Notes under the pieces: model-generated | Database searches by the model: none | What the model was told of the DNA's origin: nothing | Seen by the model: the letters and a program-made list of their open reading frames with translations, nothing else | Assembly (NCBI GenBank): GCA_051025295.1 | Contig: JBMGJV010000003.1 | Origin: KBS-83 sp051025295 | GTDB taxonomy: Bacteria; Acidobacteriota; Terriglobia; Terriglobales; Acidobacteriaceae | DNA: 64,000 bases | Direction: 5' to 3' (one strand) | Shown: positions 61,382-64,000 of the stretch, one piece after another | How positions within the stretch are numbered: position 1 is the first letter of the stretch | How the letters are laid out: each line of letters starts with the position of its first letter | Made by a program: the position numbers and the translations under genes

Positions 61382-62458
61382 TCAACTCGTTTGCGACCCT
61401 CGTGGTGGCGCCGTGGTCTGCCGGACGACCAGGCTGGTGTGCACCGGGGGTGACGCCTTGCGTGTACCGCTTGCCTCGATACGGTGGCGCAGGACGGAGA
61501 ACGCTGCCTCTGCGATATCGGCGCAGGACATGCGCACCGTGGTGAGTGGCGGCAGCATGAACTGCGCAATATGGACATCGTCGAAGCCGATGACGGAGAG
61601 TTCCTCAGGCACGTGCCTGCCTGCCTCAAATAGACCGTGCAGCACGCCGATTGCGGTGAGGTCATTCGAGCAAATCACCGCAGTCGGCGGCTCGGGTAGG
61701 GCCAGCAGGCGATCGACCGCAGTCATGCCGCCTTCGAGTGTGTGATCGCCCTCCACCACCAGATGGGGCGGGACCGTGAGCCGGTGACTGCGCATGCCGC
61801 GCCGGAACGCTTCCTTGCGCAGATGTGCCGAGGTCTGCTGCAGCGGCCCGCTGACGAAGGCGATGCGACGATGACCGAGCTCGGCGAGGTGCGCGATTGC
61901 CTCATGGATGCCCGCGTTGTAGTCCACCTGGACCGCATCGATGCGGCCGCGCGGTGCACGGGCGGGGCCGCTATCCATCACTACCAGCGGCACAGCATGG
62001 CTGGCGAGCTCTTCGAGAATCGGCGCCTCGCGGCCGAACATCATCACCGCGACTCCGTCGACCTTGCGCTGCAGCACACGGCGCACCGAACGGGCGATGC
62101 TCCCTGCGTCGGATGCGGTGGAGGCGAGCAGCACCTCGTATCCGCTTTCGACTGCCAGCTCCTCGAAGCGCTGGATCAGCTCCGGGAAGAACGGGTTGGT
62201 GATCTCCGTCACCATCAGGCCGATGATGTGGCTGCGGCCGGAGACCAGTGCGCGCGCCTGGGCATCGGGTTGGTAGTTCAGTTCGCGGACAGCGCGCCAC
62301 ACGCGGTCGGCCATCTCGCGGTTGACGGTGCCCTTGCGATTGGTGACGCGCGACACAGTCGAAATGGAAACGCTGGCGCGCTTGGCCACATCACGAATGT
62401 CGACGCGGGCAGAACGTTTCTCTTGTGGGGCGGAGCGGCGGCCCGGGCGTACTGACAT
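61382..62458 (-). CDS. LacI-family transcriptional regulator
   Basis: A 358-residue regulator with N-terminal HTH (RVDIRDVAKRASVSISTVSR, then the hinge-helix region QPDAQARALVSGRSHIIGL), and a periplasmic-binding-protein-like effector domain (GLMVTEITNPFFPELIQRF, ending in a typical FDDVHIAQFMLPPLTTVRMS block). The effector is probably an arabinose-type sugar or derivative, given the flanking GH127 and AraD genes, but this is inferred. ATG 62458 is used; the frame continues to 62584 without a sensible HTH lead. An operator-like site lies 60 bases upstream of its start, so autoregulation is likely. Confidence 0.92.
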   Translation of the reverse strand: MSVRPGRRSAPQEKRSARVDIRDVAKRASVSISTVSRVTNRKGTVNREMADRVWRAVRELNYQPDAQARALVSGRSHIIGLMVTEITNPFFPELIQRFEELAVESGYEVLLASTASDAGSIARSVRRVLQRKVDGVAVMMFGREAPILEELASHAVPLVVMDSGPARAPRGRIDAVQVDYNAGIHEAIAHLAELGHRRIAFVSGPLQQTSAHLRKEAFRRGMRSHRLTVPPHLVVEGDHTLEGGMTAVDRLLALPEPPTAVICSNDLTAIGVLHGLFEAGRHVPEELSVIGFDDVHIAQFMLPPLTTVRMSCADIAEAAFSVLRHRIEASGTRKASPPVHTSLVVRQTTAPPRGSQTS

Positions 62459-62517
62459 GGCGCGAGTATAGATGGCCTGAGCACGATTACGTGGCAGAAT
62501 GCAGACCAGGGGAGTGC

Positions 62518-62535
62518 CCGGAAAACGTTTCTTAC
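62518..62535. promoter_or_regulatory. Putative LacI-family operator between lacI and araD
   Basis: CCGGAAAACGTTTCTTAC, centred on AAACGTTT; the left GGAAAACGTTT is identical to the receptor site. It lies 60 bases from the lacI start and 94 bases from the araD start, and could control both divergent genes. Confidence 0.6.
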
Positions 62536-62628
62536 GAGGGGTCTGCTGTGCGATACTGCTGCGCGGCTCGACAAAAGCTTGCAATCGCAGGCTCGTTCCC
62601 GTCGTCCGAACTCGTCGAGGATACTTGT

Positions 62629-63327
62629 ATGCGTGCTGAAGCTCTTCGTGTCGCCGTTCTGGAAGCCAATCTGGAACTGGTGCGCCGCGGGCTGGTGCTT
62701 TACACCTTTGGGAATGCCAGCGGCATCGACCGGAGCAGTGGCATCGTCGCCATCAAGCCGAGCGGGGTTCCGTATGAAGACCTGAAGCCCGCCGACCTGG
62801 TGCTGACGGATCTCGAGGGGAACATTCTGGAAGGAAAGCTTCGCCCTTCGTCGGATCTGGGCACGCACCTGCTGCTCTATCGCGCGTTTGAGAGCATTGG
62901 CGGCGTGGTGCACACGCACTCCGAGTTTGCGACCGCGTGGGCACAGTCCGGACGTGAGCTCCCGGCCTATGGCACGACGCACGCGGATTATTTTTACGGC
63001 CCTGTGCCAATAACGGAAGAGCTGACAGCGGACGAGGTCGCGGGCGACTACGTCGGCAATACGGGCCATGCGATCATCCGTCGCTTTGCTGGCCTCGATC
63101 CGCTGGCTATTCCAGCGGTGCTGGTGGCCGGCCACGCACCGTTCTGCTGGGGCCCAACGGCCGGCGATGCGGCGCACAACGCAGTCGTGCTCGAGTCAGT
63201 GGCGCGCATGGCGTACTACACTGCCACATTGAACGCCGCCTGCTCCGGAGTGCCGCAGCACCTGCTGGACCGCCACTACTTTCGCAAGCACGGCGCCTCC
63301 CGGACCTATGGCCAGACAAGGAGCTGA
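62629..63327 (+). CDS. araD: L-ribulose-5-phosphate 4-epimerase (class II aldolase family)
   Basis: AraD epimerises L-ribulose 5-phosphate to D-xylulose 5-phosphate, the last step of L-arabinose entry into the pentose phosphate pathway. The 232-residue protein has LYTFGNASGIDRSSGIVAIK, VVHTHSEFATAWAQ (zinc His-x-His), YGTTHADYFYGPVPI and AGHAPFCWGP (third zinc His). ATG 62629 has GAGG 8 bases upstream; the longer frame to 62425 overlaps the lacI promoter and is not family-like. Its substrate fits the arabinofuranosidase at 58226-61075. Confidence 0.92.
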   Translation: MRAEALRVAVLEANLELVRRGLVLYTFGNASGIDRSSGIVAIKPSGVPYEDLKPADLVLTDLEGNILEGKLRPSSDLGTHLLLYRAFESIGGVVHTHSEFATAWAQSGRELPAYGTTHADYFYGPVPITEELTADEVAGDYVGNTGHAIIRRFAGLDPLAIPAVLVAGHAPFCWGPTAGDAAHNAVVLESVARMAYYTATLNAACSGVPQHLLDRHYFRKHGASRTYGQTRS

Positions 63328-63342
63328 TCCATCCCGCCACTC

Positions 63343-64000
63343 ATGATCTCTGCCTTCCTCTCGCCATTGCTGGCCGCCACCTTCGCCACGCAGTCGCTCG
63401 CGCGGCTGAACGCGGTCGACATCCTGGTGATCGCGATCTACTTCGCGATCGTGTTGTTCATCGGCTTCTACCTGAAAGGCTCCTCGAACACGAGCGAGGA
63501 GTTCTTCATGGCGGGTCGCGAGATGACCGCCTGGATTGCCGGGCTGAGCTTCGTCTCGGCAAACCTCGGCTCGCTCGAACTGATGGGTTGGGCGGCGGCG
63601 TCCTACCAGTACGGCATTCTCGCCACGCACTGGTACTGGATCGGCGCGATTCCGGCGATGCTGTTTCTCGGCATCGTGATGATGCCGTTCTATTACATCT
63701 CGAAGACGCACTCCGTCCCCGGCTACCTGCAACTGCGGTACGGCGATGCGACGCGCGCCCTCTCTGCGATCACCTTCGCCGCAATGACGGTGCTGATGAG
63801 CGGCATCAACATGTACTCGATGGCGCTGGTGATGAAGGTGGTGCTGGGTTGGGATCTGAACTTCTCGATCTGGGTCAGCTCCATCACGGTCGCCGTCTAC
63901 GTCATGCTCGGCGGTCTGCGCTCAGCCATCTTCAATGAGGTGCTGCAGTTCATCCTGATCTGGGTAGGCGCGGCGGTCGTGCCGATCCTAGGCCTGATCG
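63343..64000 (+). CDS. Sodium:solute symporter (SSS family), N-terminal part, cut by window edge
   Basis: An open frame from ATG 63343 to the end of the window (219 codons). Product starts MISAFLSPLLAATFATQSLA and has successive hydrophobic helices with the SSS-family blocks SEEFFMAGREMTAWIAGLSF and SANLGSLELMGWAA, and KTHSVPGYLQLRYG. SSS transporters take up sugars, inositol or amino acids with Na+. It follows araD by 15 bases, so it may import arabinose or arabino-oligosaccharides; not proven. Confidence 0.9.
   Translation, partial: MISAFLSPLLAATFATQSLARLNAVDILVIAIYFAIVLFIGFYLKGSSNTSEEFFMAGREMTAWIAGLSFVSANLGSLELMGWAAASYQYGILATHWYWIGAIPAMLFLGIVMMPFYYISKTHSVPGYLQLRYGDATRALSAITFAAMTVLMSGINMYSMALVMKVVLGWDLNFSIWVSSITVAVYVMLGGLRSAIFNEVLQFILIWVGAAVVPILGLI

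Noticed and set aside
1..64000. CRISPR arrays, rRNA genes and IS elements with terminal repeats
   Set aside because: Looked for but not seen in this window.

Overview
The window looks like a chromosomal segment of a GC-rich soil-type acidobacterium (Acidobacteriota, probably Terriglobia). This is inferred from an Oar-like TonB-dependent receptor with a carboxypeptidase-regulatory-like N-terminus, a CRTAC1/ASPIC-UnbV FG-GAP protein, repeated secreted TPR proteins, a Tat-exported GH127-like enzyme under a LacI regulator, and the gene neighbourhoods. No rRNA and no CRISPR array is visible.

Layout. 1-14.9 kb is housekeeping: the start of a hypoxanthine phosphoribosyltransferase gene (left edge), a divergent Lgt homologue, a SprT-like metallopeptidase, secreted and TPR proteins, uvrA, the operon ileS-lspA-lipoprotein, a TonB-type energy transducer, tRNA-Arg(ACG), an exported MsrB, an HMA-like protein and a TlpA-like lipoprotein. 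15.0-18.1 kb carries a tightly overlapping pterin operon (two PTPS paralogues plus folE), then truB and an SGNH hydrolase. 18.2-27.6 kb holds an ABC transporter pair (LolD-like ATPase and FtsX-type permease) and, convergent to it, a tripartite RND efflux operon (TolC-like, adaptor, CusA/CzcA-like pump).

27.86-49.53 kb is a 21.7 kb integrative island. It sits in the 3' end of a tRNA-Gln(CTG) gene and is bounded by identical 20-bp direct repeats. It carries a P4-type tyrosine integrase at the left end, an AlpA-like regulator near the right end, and short TGYAGGTAT repeats next to both ends that look like integrase arm sites. Its main cargo is a four-gene overlapping type I restriction operon, hsdM - DUF262/DUF1524 (GmrSD/RloF-like) - hsdS - hsdR. 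It also contains a large serine recombinase, several small unknown proteins, a truncated GH24 lysozyme and a frameshifted DUF4238 gene.

49.7-64 kb is a pentose/plant-polysaccharide utilisation locus: GH127-like enzyme - TPR - CRTAC1 protein, then TonB-dependent receptor - second TPR, a LacI-family regulator, and a divergent AraD epimerase with a sodium/solute symporter that runs off the right edge. Three AAACGTTT-centred near-palindromes lie 42-94 bases upstream of the starts of the GH127 gene, the receptor gene, and the lacI/araD pair, which suggests one LacI regulon.

The most unusual object is the isoleucyl-tRNA synthetase. Between its anticodon-binding region and C-terminal zinc ribbon it contains an inserted domain of about 96 residues that closely resembles domain IV of elongation factor G, with the ribosome-contacting loops altered.
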